DNA of 48,718 bases from an uncultured Pirellulaceae bacterium (GTDB lineage: Bacteria > Planctomycetota > Planctomycetia > Pirellulales > Pirellulaceae). The position numbers and the translations under genes were made by a program. Location of the stretch: NCBI GenBank assembly GCA_937928555.1, contig CALFWR010000007.1, forward strand, positions 1 to 48,718. The letters run 5' to 3'. Within the stretch, counting starts at the first letter, position 1; every line of letters begins with the position of its first letter. This document shows positions 28,612 through 39,910 of this stretch, one piece after another. A model generated the notes under the pieces. It ran no database searches and was not told where the DNA came from. It saw only the letters and a program-made list of their open reading frames with translations.

Positions 28612-29514
28612 ATGAAACTGACCTTTTTCGCCTGCCTGGCGTCGATTTGCATGCTGGCTGCTTGTGCTCAAGAGGATCCGATCGGATCGTCTCCGCTTTC
28701 CGGGCAGACGGTTCAGTCCGACCAGGAGGAAGTGAAAGAAAAGCAGGACGTTAAAGAGAAACAGAGCGCTAAAGAGAAACAGGACCAGAAGAAACAAAAA
28801 GGGAAGGCAGACAATCGCAGTGCCGCCGAACTGCGGCGGGTGTTGTTGCAGAACGTCCACCGGGGCAACGATGACCAGGTGCCAGCCCTGGCCGAAAAGT
28901 TGCATCAGCATTCCGATGTGTCCGGGGCCGATCTGATGGCGATTGGCGAAGCCTGGTTTGGGGTGGGGCAAATGGACAAAGCGGTCGCAGCTTACGACGA
29001 AGTTCTCAAGCGGTATCCATCGCAAAAGCCACACCTTTGGCAGCGTGGTCTGGCGCTGTACTACAACAACGAGTTCGAGCGGGCGGTGGACCAGTTCAAT
29101 TCGCATCAGACGCTGGGCACCAGTGACATCGAAAATTCCGTGTGGCACTTGATGAGCAATGCGAGGCTCAAGCCGCTGGAGGAAGCTCGCAAGGAGCTGA
29201 TTCCCAATCCGGGTGAGACGCGGCCGGTGATGCATTCGGTGTACGACCTGTTTGCCGGCACTGGCTCACCGGAAACGGTACTCGCCGCCGCTGGCTATGT
29301 TGAAAATGTGAATGCGGTCAACTGGCAGGTCTACCACGGTTTGCTGTATGTCGCTCTGTACCATGAAATGGCGGGCGAGAAAGAAGCTTCCCTCATTGCG
29401 ATGAAGAAGGCACTGAAGTGCGTGGTGCCGGGGCAGGGCTTGATGAGCCTCGTCGCTCCGACCCATGTGAAACTCCGCAGCGGTGACGAGGCCGCTTCGA
29501 CGACAAAGAAGTAG
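28612..29514 (+). CDS. TPR-repeat lipoprotein with KEKQ repeats
   Basis: A 300-residue predicted lipoprotein. The signal peptide ends in the lipobox LAAC at about residue 18 (CMLAACAQED). A low-complexity charged spacer with VKEKQDVKEKQSAKEKQ repeats follows (residues 45-65), then TPR-like helices (AIGEAWFGVGQMDKAVAAYDEV; RGLALYYNNEFERAVDQF). It probably tethers a protein-binding domain to the membrane. The ATG at 28612 has only a weak upstream site; an ATG at 28540 in frame would put the signal sequence inside the protein and is rejected. Function unknown. Confidence 0.8.
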   Translation: MKLTFFACLASICMLAACAQEDPIGSSPLSGQTVQSDQEEVKEKQDVKEKQSAKEKQDQKKQKGKADNRSAAELRRVLLQNVHRGNDDQVPALAEKLHQHSDVSGADLMAIGEAWFGVGQMDKAVAAYDEVLKRYPSQKPHLWQRGLALYYNNEFERAVDQFNSHQTLGTSDIENSVWHLMSNARLKPLEEARKELIPNPGETRPVMHSVYDLFAGTGSPETVLAAAGYVENVNAVNWQVYHGLLYVALYHEMAGEKEASLIAMKKALKCVVPGQGLMSLVAPTHVKLRSGDEAASTTKK

Positions 29515-29577
29515 CTTTTGCGTCATCGATCAGATGCAGCGTTACAGCGAAAGCCACTGTGTTGGTGGTACCGTGAT

Positions 29578-30387
29578 TCATCCCTTCATCGGAAACACGA
29601 CCGGATTCGAGGGGGCCGCGTCGGTTCCCAGGGCTGGCACTTGCAAGTTCAACAGGTACAGACCGTCAGTGAGATCAGCAGGAGCGAACGCCATCTCGGT
29701 GATGGTTTTGTTTTGGTCTGTTTCGGAGTCAATCGCGCGAGAGCCCTCTTTGACTTTCCAGAACAGGTGATGGTTGGTCAGCTTTCCGTCGTCGTACATC
29801 CGGTCCACCGAAGGAAGGTCCAGTAGCAGGTGGCTGAATCCGGATTCGACGATCGACTCCATGGCTTCGATGGACAAAAAGGCCGGGTAATTCTGCTGGT
29901 TATACGCCACGTTTCTTTGCGATTCATCGCTGTGGGTGCGGATGATCAGTGCCCGGGTTGATCCGCGATGTTTTTCCAACGCCGATTCAAGTTCGCTTTT
30001 GGTGATCAGCATGTCGGTTGGGTCAAGGTCCGGTCGGTAGGAGTCGGTGGACCCGGCCGAGTCCACAGGCTTGACCGTGACCAGCGTGGCGGTCATCAGG
30101 CTTTGCAAGCCGTGTCCGACAAAGATATCGTCATCGACGATGTGCCCAACGGTCTCGGTGTGTGTTCCGTTGCAGTGCGGTGTTAGTGAAAGCGTGTCGA
30201 CGTTGCAGCTTCCGCCAGCGGTGGTGTCGCCCGTGAATTCGCCCAGTTTCAGCGGAGCCCTGGTGGCCTTGGGGGCGCCGAAGTGGTTCGGTTGCGGGCC
30301 TTCGAAGTCCATCGGGATCGCCAGCGAGGTGCCGTCGCTGGTGTCGACGGTCCACGTTTTGCCATCAAATTCAATTGAAAGAATCAT
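29578..30387 (-). CDS. Cyclase-family (kynurenine formamidase-like) hydrolase
   Basis: This family (Pfam cyclase, PF04199) includes metal-dependent amide hydrolases such as bacterial arylformamidase. The metal-binding HxGTHxD-type segment appears as LTPHCNGTHTETVGHI, and a conserved LLLDLPSVDR region follows. Length 269. The ATG at 30387 has GAGG eight bases upstream, and the gene begins three bases after the astB stop, so the two are co-transcribed. The partner suggests an amide hydrolysis step in arginine or N-acyl-amino-acid breakdown; that is inference. It is convergent with the TPR lipoprotein gene. Confidence 0.82.
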   Translation of the reverse strand: MILSIEFDGKTWTVDTSDGTSLAIPMDFEGPQPNHFGAPKATRAPLKLGEFTGDTTAGGSCNVDTLSLTPHCNGTHTETVGHIVDDDIFVGHGLQSLMTATLVTVKPVDSAGSTDSYRPDLDPTDMLITKSELESALEKHRGSTRALIIRTHSDESQRNVAYNQQNYPAFLSIEAMESIVESGFSHLLLDLPSVDRMYDDGKLTNHHLFWKVKEGSRAIDSETDQNKTITEMAFAPADLTDGLYLLNLQVPALGTDAAPSNPVVFPMKG

Positions 30388-30390
30388 GCA

Positions 30391-31701
30391 TTACGCCTCA
30401 ATAATTTTCCGCAGTTCCAAATCGGCACGCTGGGCTTGGTCGATCAGTGCGACATCGACAAGGTCATCCACGCTCAGTTGCTCGCGATAGTGTTCGCTGG
30501 CCCAGTTGCCCAGTCGCTCGACCATCGCCTGGTCGATTCTGAATCGGGAGTTCAGTCGGGAAATGTTCTCTTTGTCGACGACGACTCGCAATCGCAAACA
30601 GGCCGGACCACCGCCATTGTTCATGCTCTGCCGCAGGTCAAAGTAGCGGACTTCGTCGACCGGACCATCGCTGGCGACAACACGTTCGGCACAGGCTTTC
30701 GCGGTGGGCGTTTCGGAGACTTCGATCGGGCAGACCAGCGTCATTTTGCCGCCGGGTCGGGTCACGATTTGGCTGTTGAAGAAATAGCTTTGCACCGCAT
30801 CGCGGATCGGCAGTTGTGAACTTGAAAACTCGAACGGGAACCAGGCTTCGTTCTGGTCCGCAAAGAACTGGTTGATCCGGCCGATGACCTGCTGCGAATC
30901 GATAAACGCCGTTTCGTGGTACAGCAGGACGTTTTCGTTGCCGACCGAAATGACATCGTTGTGGAAGACTCCCGCGTCGATGGCGATGGGAGTTTGCTGG
31001 ATCATGAGAAAATTCGCCGCGCCGTGGCGACGCATGATGGCTTCGCTGGCGGCACGCGATTGCCTTGCGGGAAACTTTTGCGGAACCGGCAGTGAGTTGT
31101 CAAAGGGGTCAAAGCCAAACACCATCAGGTGAAGTCCGGGCCCCGAGTGGCCGGCGCACAATCGCGTGTGGTTGGCGGCACCTTCGTCCGAAAGAGCATG
31201 CGCTGGCGGGAGAGCGTCGTGGACGATGACGCGATCGGAGGATGCAAAAATCTTTCGCAGTGACTGTGCGGTGTGTCGGTGGTCGAAGGAGCGATGAAAC
31301 GTCCTGGCAAGATTGGCGGGTGTGAGATGAAGCTTGCCATCGGCCGAATCGGTTGACGGGGTCACCGTGGCGGCGTTGGCTGTCCACATGCTTGCGGCGC
31401 TGTACACCGAAGCCAGCAGGGCAGGGGAGTGGGCAAAACAATCTTTGACCATGTCGGTGTTGCTTCCGGAAAATCCCAGCAGTTGCAAGGCCAGGAAGTT
31501 GGGACGGCACGGCGGCGGCAAAAAGTATTGCTCTACGCCCATCGCGGCCACGGTCTTCATCTTTTCTAGGCCCTGCAAAACAGCTTGCCGGGGAAAGGAC
31601 TGCTGATTCCGGTGTTGGGTGCTGGCCACGTTGCCAAATGACAGCCCGGCGTAGTTGTGGGTGGGCCCGATTAGGCCATCAAAATTGACTTCGATCGACA
31701 T
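30391..31701 (-). CDS. astB: N-succinylarginine dihydrolase-like protein
   Basis: AstB hydrolyses N2-succinylarginine to succinylornithine, CO2 and two ammonia in the arginine succinyltransferase pathway. The fold signature begins at the N-terminus (VNFDGLIGPTHNYAGLSFGN). The catalytic residues have their contexts intact: glutamate in SDEGAANHT, histidine in GVFHNDVISVGN, and nucleophilic cysteine in NNGGGPACLRLRV. The length of 436 is typical. Only astB is here; astA, C, D and E are not in the window. It is followed directly by the cyclase-family gene, an unusual partner, so the true substrate may differ. Confidence 0.88.
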   Translation of the reverse strand: MSIEVNFDGLIGPTHNYAGLSFGNVASTQHRNQQSFPRQAVLQGLEKMKTVAAMGVEQYFLPPPCRPNFLALQLLGFSGSNTDMVKDCFAHSPALLASVYSAASMWTANAATVTPSTDSADGKLHLTPANLARTFHRSFDHRHTAQSLRKIFASSDRVIVHDALPPAHALSDEGAANHTRLCAGHSGPGLHLMVFGFDPFDNSLPVPQKFPARQSRAASEAIMRRHGAANFLMIQQTPIAIDAGVFHNDVISVGNENVLLYHETAFIDSQQVIGRINQFFADQNEAWFPFEFSSSQLPIRDAVQSYFFNSQIVTRPGGKMTLVCPIEVSETPTAKACAERVVASDGPVDEVRYFDLRQSMNNGGGPACLRLRVVVDKENISRLNSRFRIDQAMVERLGNWASEHYREQLSVDDLVDVALIDQAQRADLELRKIIEA

Positions 31702-31873
31702 CGAAAACTGCTTGGTGGAAAACGGAAAACGCCAATGAGTCTAACGCATCGGGGCGATTGGGCGGGCGGGTTATCGGGCCAGGGCAGGCGGTGTTTGGGT
31801 GACAATTGGCAAAACGTGGGCTTCTGCCGCCAGATTCGGCGTTCAATCGGAAAAATCGGCGCTTTGGTCAAAC

Positions 31874-31900
31874 TTGTTGGGTGCTTTTGCCGTCTATAAT
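31874..31900 (+). promoter_or_regulatory. Possible promoter for the DUF4175-like gene
   Basis: A perfect TATAAT (31895-31900) lies 37 bases before the start codon. TTGTTG (31874-31879) is 15 bases upstream of it, shorter than ideal. Confidence 0.4.
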
Positions 31901-31937
31901 CCATACAGGGCACAGTGGATACGAAACAGGGATCGCG

Positions 31938-34900
31938 ATGGCAACCGAAGTCAGAAAACCGGCGGGTCGAAGTTCCAAACGAACGATCAAGATCGAGGAC
32001 TACGTTGCGCAAAAGCTGGACGTGACCCGCAAGCAGGTTCGCCAGGTGGACACCGTTTCGAGCCTGATCAGTCTGACCGCGATTGTGCTGATCTTTCTGC
32101 TGGCCGTCGCGGTGATCGACGCGTGGATTTTGCCGTTGGGTTCGCTGGCACGGTGGCTTTGTTTTCTGTTGCTTCTTGGAGGTTCCGTTGCGTGGTTGGT
32201 TAACATGACGATGCGGTACCTGCGCAAGATCAACCCCGACTACGCGGCGCAGATGATCGAAGACAATCAGCCTTCGTTCAAGAACAGTTTGCTCAACTAC
32301 GTTTCTCTCAGTCGCAGGCCTCAGGGCACAAAGTCCGCCGTGATGGACGCGGTCGGACGGCAGGCGGCGTCAGATATCTCCACCGTGCCTGTCGAAACGA
32401 TGGTCGATCGCTCAGAATTGATTCGCACCGGTTCGATTTTGGCGGCCATCCTGCTGGCGGTCGTTGCGTACAAACTTTTTTCGCCCAAGGATCCTTTTCA
32501 GTCGATCGCGCGAGTGCTTGCGCCCGCAGCCAAATTGTCGGCACCGTCGGTGGTTACAATCGAGGATGTCGATCCGGGTGATACCGAAGCTTTCTTTGGC
32601 GATCGTGTCGTTGTTTCGGCGACGATCAATGGCTCGCACCGCCCCGAAGACGTCCAGTTGATGTTTTCCACCGAAGACGGCCAGATCGTGGATCAGGCGA
32701 TTCCAATGGTGCTGCAAAGCGGATCGGTGGATCGTTACCAGGCCGAACTGTCGCACGACGGTGCGGGCCTTCAGCAGTCGTTGATGTACCGTGTGGTCGC
32801 TCGTGACGGAACCACTCCCGAATACAAGGTCTCGGTTCGTACCAGTCCTTCGATTACCGTCAAAGAGTTGTTGCTTGAGCCCCCCGCGTACTCGGGCTTC
32901 GAAGCAACGACGCAACAGAAAGGCAAAATCGACGCGATGGAAGGGACTCGCGTCACGGTGCGAGCCCGGGCCAACCTTCCCATCGACCGTGCCTCGATCG
33001 AGTTGCTACATGCCGGCGACGGTCTCGACGATGGCTACCGGACCGTTAGCACGATCAGTATGAATGTGGATGAAGACCTTTCCACCGCTCAGGGAAGCTT
33101 CCATTTGCAATACAGCGCAAGAAGCGGCCCCAAAGCCACGCATTACCGACTCAAATTCGCCAGCACCAAAGGCTACGAGGATCGCAACCCCAACACATAC
33201 CCGATCACAATCACTCCCGACCTCGCGCCGGAGATCAAAGTTCTGTTGCCCGCAGAGCGGAGCATGGAGCTACCGCTGGACAGGGATCTGAACATTCACG
33301 TCCAGGCCAGTGATACGGACTTTGAAATTTCAAAAGTCATGTTGCAGTTCGATCGCAAGGGCCGGCGGATTTTTGAACGCCCGATGAAGTTGACACCGCT
33401 GCAGGGAATGAAGCGGGTCGATGGCAAGTTCACTCTGAACGTTGCAAGGCAATTTCCACGTGTTGAGCCCGGTGACGAATTGATTTTCTTTGCGACCGCT
33501 CACGATAACAAGGTTGCCACCAGTGGCCAGTTGAATTCCAACCAGACGCGCAGTGAAAACTACGTGCTGAAGATTACTCCGCCAGAATTCAAAGACAACG
33601 CAGCGGATCAGCCGCCTGTGCAACCTCAAGACCAACAGCAGGACCGGCCGCAGGACCAGCAAAATGATCCTGAGCAGAAACAGCAGAAGCAGCAACAGAA
33701 AGATGGCGACCGCAATTCGAATGAGCCGCAGGAGCGACGCGAAGAGGATCCGCAGCGTCAGCAGGAGAAAGATCCGGGCGATCAGCAAGGCCAGGATTCA
33801 GGCGAACAGGAACAGCGCGAACAAGAACAGCGCGAACAACAGCGTCGCGAACAACAGCAACCGGGCGATGAAGGCCAGCAGCGCGAACCACAAGACCAGG
33901 GCGAACGGGAAGACTCCGATCCGGGCGAGCAGAAGCGTGGCCAGGACGATCGCGACCAAAAGGGTGAAGGTGATCAACAGGAACGAGGCGATCAGCGGGG
34001 AGACGGTGGTGAGCAGGATCGGGGTCAGCCGCAGCAAGGCGATTCGGGGCAACAGGGCAACGATGAAGGTGGCGCTCAGGAGCAGGAGCAAGGCGCCGGC
34101 GGTGACCAACCGCAGGGAGATCAGCCAAGCGGAAACAACCAGCGGGGGGACGGGTCTGGCGATCGCAATGACGGTGGCGGCGATCCGAACCAGGAAAACG
34201 GTGGCGAACAGCCCGCGGGTCAGCGGCAGCCCGCTGAGCAAGGGGCGCAGGGTGGTCAGGCAGAGGATTCGCTCGATGAGGGCGACAGCCGTGGCCGACA
34301 ACCGTTGGACGAAAAAGCCAGCGATGCACAGCGAATGAGGCGACTTCAGGAACGAATTGAAGAACGCCAAAGACAACAACAAGAGCAGCAAGGTGGCAGC
34401 GAACAGGCCGACCAGAAAGGTAACTCTGAGTCTGGCAACGATACCAACTCCGATAGCGACGGTAGCAGCGAGAGTCAGCAGGGTAGCCAGCAAAAGAGCG
34501 GCGATCCCAAGGGCAGTGATCCTGACGCTCCTGGAAATCCTGGCAACGATGGTGACAGTACCGCTCCTGAGGACAACGAGCAAAAGCAGGACGCCGAAGG
34601 CCTCTCCAATCCGCAAGGCGAACCCGACGGCGATCAGGCTCCGCAGCGTCCGCAGAACAATACAGGAAACGGATCCGAAGGCGAAGATGACGGGAAAGTC
34701 CGTGGCAACTCGGGAACGCAGCAGGGTGCCGAATCCGAGAACGGTACATCGGCAGAAGACTCTGAAACCGGCAAGGGTTCACCCGACGGCGATGGTCAGC
34801 CCGGCGAAAAGGACAGCAGCGGCGAGCACCGTCAACCCGGCAGCGAGCCTCAGGAAGGTGACCAGCAGGAAGGACAGCCGGGTCAGCAGGAAGGACAGCC

Positions 34901-35630
34901 GGGTCAGCAGGAAGGACAGCCGGGTCAGCAGGAAGGACAACCGGGACAGCAGGAAGGACAGCCGGGTCAGCAGGAAGGACAGCCGGGTCAGCAGGAAGGA
35001 CAACCGGGACAGCAGGAAGGACAACCGGGTCAGCAGGAAGGGCAACCGGGTCAGCAGGAAGGGCAACCGGGACAGCAAGAAGGACAACCGGGACAGCAAG
35101 AAGGACAACCGGGACAGCAGGAAGGACAACCGGGACAGCAGGAAGGACAACCGGGACAGCAGGGTCAACAACCGGGCAAACAACAATCTCAAAACGGAAG
35201 CAAGAAGGGAACGCCTGGGGGTCGACCCGGAAGTGGAACTGCCGATGAGGACCTGTCCGAGGAGCAAGCGAATCTGGATTACACCAAACAGGCTGCGGAC
35301 CTGATTCTGGAAGACCTTAAAAACAACCGCAACAATCCGGACCAAGAACTTCTTGACGAGATGAACTGGACCAAAGAGGACCTCAACCGATTCGTCGATC
35401 GCTGGGAACAGATGAAGAAGAAAGCCGAATCAGGGAACGAAGCCGATCGCAAGCGATTCGAAAAACACCTCAAAGCACTCGGTTTGCGGCCGCCTTCGTC
35501 TCGCGGCAAAGCCAAAGGGAAAAAGGACGGCAAGGAAGACTACCGTGAGGACAGTGCGGTCGACAAAGTCATGCCCGACTTCCTTCCACAGCTTCGTGCC
35601 TTCCAACTGGACCAAAGTCGTCCCAATTAA
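31938..35630 (+). CDS. DUF4175-like giant membrane protein with a Gln/Gly/Asp-rich repeat domain
   Basis: A 1230-residue protein. Residues about 35-95 hold two transmembrane helices (LISLTAIVLIFLLAVAVI; WLCFLLLLGGSVAWLVNMT), and a third lies near 160-175. An extracytoplasmic region of beta-type domains follows to about 550. Residues about 550-1095 are low complexity, rich in Gln, Gly, Asp, Glu, Asn and Pro. They end in fourteen copies of a seven-residue repeat (EGQPGQQ, encoded at 34863-35160). A folded helical C-terminus closes the protein (ADLILEDLKNNRNNPDQELL). The layout resembles DUF4175 proteins; function unknown. AGGGA precedes the ATG at 31938. Long frames on the other strand and in other frames are shadows of this composition. 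Confidence 0.85.
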   Translation: MATEVRKPAGRSSKRTIKIEDYVAQKLDVTRKQVRQVDTVSSLISLTAIVLIFLLAVAVIDAWILPLGSLARWLCFLLLLGGSVAWLVNMTMRYLRKINPDYAAQMIEDNQPSFKNSLLNYVSLSRRPQGTKSAVMDAVGRQAASDISTVPVETMVDRSELIRTGSILAAILLAVVAYKLFSPKDPFQSIARVLAPAAKLSAPSVVTIEDVDPGDTEAFFGDRVVVSATINGSHRPEDVQLMFSTEDGQIVDQAIPMVLQSGSVDRYQAELSHDGAGLQQSLMYRVVARDGTTPEYKVSVRTSPSITVKELLLEPPAYSGFEATTQQKGKIDAMEGTRVTVRARANLPIDRASIELLHAGDGLDDGYRTVSTISMNVDEDLSTAQGSFHLQYSARSGPKATHYRLKFASTKGYEDRNPNTYPITITPDLAPEIKVLLPAERSMELPLDRDLNIHVQASDTDFEISKVMLQFDRKGRRIFERPMKLTPLQGMKRVDGKFTLNVARQFPRVEPGDELIFFATAHDNKVATSGQLNSNQTRSENYVLKITPPEFKDNAADQPPVQPQDQQQDRPQDQQNDPEQKQQKQQQKDGDRNSNEPQERREEDPQRQQEKDPGDQQGQDSGEQEQREQEQREQQRREQQQPGDEGQQREPQDQGEREDSDPGEQKRGQDDRDQKGEGDQQERGDQRGDGGEQDRGQPQQGDSGQQGNDEGGAQEQEQGAGGDQPQGDQPSGNNQRGDGSGDRNDGGGDPNQENGGEQPAGQRQPAEQGAQGGQAEDSLDEGDSRGRQPLDEKASDAQRMRRLQERIEERQRQQQEQQGGSEQADQKGNSESGNDTNSDSDGSSESQQGSQQKSGDPKGSDPDAPGNPGNDGDSTAPEDNEQKQDAEGLSNPQGEPDGDQAPQRPQNNTGNGSEGEDDGKVRGNSGTQQGAESENGTSAEDSETGKGSPDGDGQPGEKDSSGEHRQPGSEPQEGDQQEGQPGQQEGQPGQQEGQPGQQEGQPGQQEGQPGQQEGQPGQQEGQPGQQEGQPGQQEGQPGQQEGQPGQQEGQPGQQEGQPGQQEGQPGQQEGQPGQQGQQPGKQQSQNGSKKGTPGGRPGSGTADEDLSEEQANLDYTKQAADLILEDLKNNRNNPDQELLDEMNWTKEDLNRFVDRWEQMKKKAESGNEADRKRFEKHLKALGLRPPSSRGKAKGKKDGKEDYREDSAVDKVMPDFLPQLRAFQLDQSRPN
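34863..35160 (+). repeat. Fourteen in-frame 21-bp tandem repeats
   Basis: The unit encodes EGQPGQQ. Repeats start at 34868 and recur every 21 bases to 35141 (counting from GAAGG/GAAGGG). Two sub-types, GGACAGCCGGGTCAG and GGACAACCGGGACAG, are interspersed with intermediates (GGGCAACCGGGT). This indicates expansion by unequal exchange or slippage. Confidence 0.95.
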
Positions 35631-35631
35631 C

Positions 35632-35821
35632 CCCGGATTATTTACGAGGCGTGGGCGTCAGAATCAGTTCCGACCGTGATCCGCGGCTCTGATGCGATGA
35701 AACGATCGCTGTGGTTTTTCATCTATCGGATGATTCGCAATTCTTGTTGAAATTCAGCTTTTCATTTGCTCCCGTTGGCCAGACGTAGAATCAACGCCCG
35801 TCGTCGCGAATAATCCGGGTT
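35632..35821 (-). repeat. Family A element with TTAAC target-site duplication
   Basis: A complete copy in the inverted orientation. The flanking TTAAC occurs at 35627-35631 and 35822-35826. The left duplication includes the TAA stop codon of the DUF4175-like gene, so the element inserted exactly at the end of the coding region. The rest of the 35631-36020 gap holds GGCGACGCCGCAACACC-type short repeats and no gene. Confidence 0.93.
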
Positions 35822-35951
35822 AACGTCTTGGCGACGCCGCAACACCGCATTGTTGACACCAGAAATGCGGCAATGGCGACGGCGATGAGTCCGTGGCGTG
35901 GAAATCTCTGACATCAAATAGCGTCGCCGCAACACCCACTGGAAAAAATGA

Positions 35952-38246
<2,295 letters not shown>

Positions 38247-38345
38247 CGCTGCAACGATACCAGCCGACTTGCAAAGCAAGAACGTGAGTCAGTCGTTTGA
38301 CGCACATTTGATCCGCGTGGCATGGAATTTTACCACTGACTGGCC

Positions 38346-38927
38346 ATGAACTTTTCCATCACCTTGCCCGATTGGGCCATCGAAGAAAACAATTCTCTTC
38401 CGGATCTTATGCCAAATCTGGAAGATCAAATGGAAGCGGTGATTCGTTTTTCGCGAATCAATTTCCAGAAGGACACCGGCGGGCCGTTTGCGGCGGGGGT
38501 CTTTGAAAAGGACACCGGCAGGCGCGTCATCGTCGGTGTCAACCGCGTCGTGCCATCGAACAACTCGACCGCCCACGCGGAAATCGTCACGATTGCTTTG
38601 GCCCAAACGATATTGAAAACGTTTGACCTTGGCGGACCCGACATGCCGCACTACCGCCTGGTCGTCAACGCCCGGCCCTGTGCGATGTGCTTTGGCTCGA
38701 TCCCTTGGTCGGGTGTTCGCTCGCTGGCGATCGCCGCCGCCGGAGAGAAAGTGGAACAGATCACCGGCTTTGACGAGGGCCCGATCCACCCCAACTGGCA
38801 GGCCGAACTTGAGAAACGCGGCATCGAAGTCATCGAAGATGTCCTGTCTGAACAGGCCTGTGACGTTTTCCGCGAATTCGCCGCCAGCGGATCGCCGATC
38901 TACAACGGACGTGGTGGGGATGGCTAA
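38346..38927 (+). CDS. Zinc-dependent nucleoside deaminase
   Basis: A CDA-superfamily deaminase (cytosine/guanine deaminase group). The zinc-binding and catalytic HAE lies in STAHAEIVTI, and the second zinc motif is PCAMCFGSIPWSGV. The residues before it are NAR instead of the usual SxE, and the spacing to the HAE is normal, so metal binding should be intact. The best guess is a guanine-deaminase-like or related nucleobase deaminase; the substrate is uncertain. It has 193 residues and starts at ATG 38346. No pathway neighbours help. Confidence 0.85.
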   Translation: MNFSITLPDWAIEENNSLPDLMPNLEDQMEAVIRFSRINFQKDTGGPFAAGVFEKDTGRRVIVGVNRVVPSNNSTAHAEIVTIALAQTILKTFDLGGPDMPHYRLVVNARPCAMCFGSIPWSGVRSLAIAAAGEKVEQITGFDEGPIHPNWQAELEKRGIEVIEDVLSEQACDVFREFAASGSPIYNGRGGDG

Positions 38928-38929
38928 GC

Positions 38930-38968
38930 GTTGGCTACCCGAGGCCTCACGGCCAGCGGCCCACTTTG
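38930..38968 (+). repeat. Family F half-copy
   Basis: Contains CCCGAGGCCTCACGGCCAGC and CGGCCCACTTT, matching the right end of the element at 17299-17597. It lies just after the deaminase stop. Confidence 0.65.
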
Positions 38969-39068
38969 CAAAAAGCAGCACGCGATAGAGAAACACGAAC
39001 CAACGATTGATTCTCTCCAGGCGACAGTCCAGAATGGTGGAATCAATCATTCGTACCGGAGCCAATCA

Positions 39069-39710
39069 ATGCGAAACGCATGCCTTACAATTGTCCTTGT
39101 CCTTGTCCTTGCTGCCCTGACGTCCTCCAACGCGTTTGCTCAGGACGGTGATTTCAAGTCCATGTTCAATGGCGAAAATCTGCTCGGTTGGCATGTTAAC
39201 GAAAACTATGACTCGGTCTACATCGAAGACGGCTGTTTGGTCACGCATGGCGATCGGGCTCACGTGTTCTATGTCGGAGAGTCAGGCCGAGCGGACTTTT
39301 CGGACTTTCATTTCAAATGTAAGGTCATGACCAAGCCCAAAGCCAATTCGGGGATCTATTTCCATACCAAATTTGAAAACACCGGTTGGCCATCGATCGG
39401 CTACGAAGCTCAGGTCAACAACACGCAGTCCGATCCCAAGAAAACCGGCGGACTGTACGCCGTCAAAGACTGCTTTGAGGCACCGGCCATGGATGACAAG
39501 TGGTTTGATTACGAGATTATGGTCGAAGGGAAACACGTGGTCATCAAGATCGATGGCAAAGTCATCACCGATTACACCGAACCTGATAATCCCGAGCGAC
39601 CTGACGGCATGAAGAAGCGTTTGATCGGCAGCGGAACGATTGCTCTTCAGGCTCACGACCCCGGCAGCAAGGTGCTGTACAAGGATTTGATGTTGAAGAT
39701 TAACAAGTAG
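39069..39710 (+). CDS. Secreted DUF1080 (3-keto-disaccharide hydrolase-like) protein
   Basis: DUF1080 proteins have a concanavalin-like beta-sandwich and are hugely expanded in planctomycetes; some hydrolyse 3-keto-glycosides. The signal peptide is clear (TIVLVLVLAALTSSNAFAQ), and the mature part begins FKSMFNGENLLGWHV. Typical segments are FHFKCKVMTKPKANSGIYFH and GTIALQAHDPGSKVLYKDL. From the ATG at 39069 it has 213 residues. The stop codon TAG is the TAG of a family D element (GTAGGGCC), so the element forms the gene end. Confidence 0.85.
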   Translation: MRNACLTIVLVLVLAALTSSNAFAQDGDFKSMFNGENLLGWHVNENYDSVYIEDGCLVTHGDRAHVFYVGESGRADFSDFHFKCKVMTKPKANSGIYFHTKFENTGWPSIGYEAQVNNTQSDPKKTGGLYAVKDCFEAPAMDDKWFDYEIMVEGKHVVIKIDGKVITDYTEPDNPERPDGMKKRLIGSGTIALQAHDPGSKVLYKDLMLKINK

Positions 39711-39898
39711 GGCCGGTTCCTACCGGCCGCGTTTCGTTTTGCTTTTTGTGAAACCCAGACCCAAATTCATGGTTCATCACGTGTGACGATCACTTGCGAT
39801 CGCGGATTTTCCTGATAGCGACTTCTGATCGGGAACAGAGAAAATCTCGACCTGGGAAAATGTCAAAGCCGAACTCGGCCGGTGGGAACCGGCCCTAC
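39707..39898. repeat. Family D element, tandem copy 1
   Basis: It begins GTAGGGCCGGTTCCTACCGG and ends with the inverted equivalent (GGGAACCGGCCCTAC). Its interior is closely similar to that of the next copy. The first TAG (39708-39710) is the stop codon of the DUF1080 gene. Confidence 0.92.
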
Positions 39899-39910
39899 GG
39901 GTGCAAGGAT

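Noticed and set aside
33589..34782. A 397-residue minus-strand frame inside the DUF4175-like gene
   Set aside because: It is antisense to the low-complexity Gln/Gly/Asp region, which lacks stops in other frames because of its composition. No start signal or family resemblance.
34863..35160. CRISPR-like array
   Set aside because: The 21-bp units are contiguous without spacers and encode a peptide repeat in frame.
34357..35304. A 315-residue plus-strand frame overlapping the repeat region
   Set aside because: It reads the same low-complexity DNA in another frame (Arg/Ser/Lys repeats); a shadow of the real gene.
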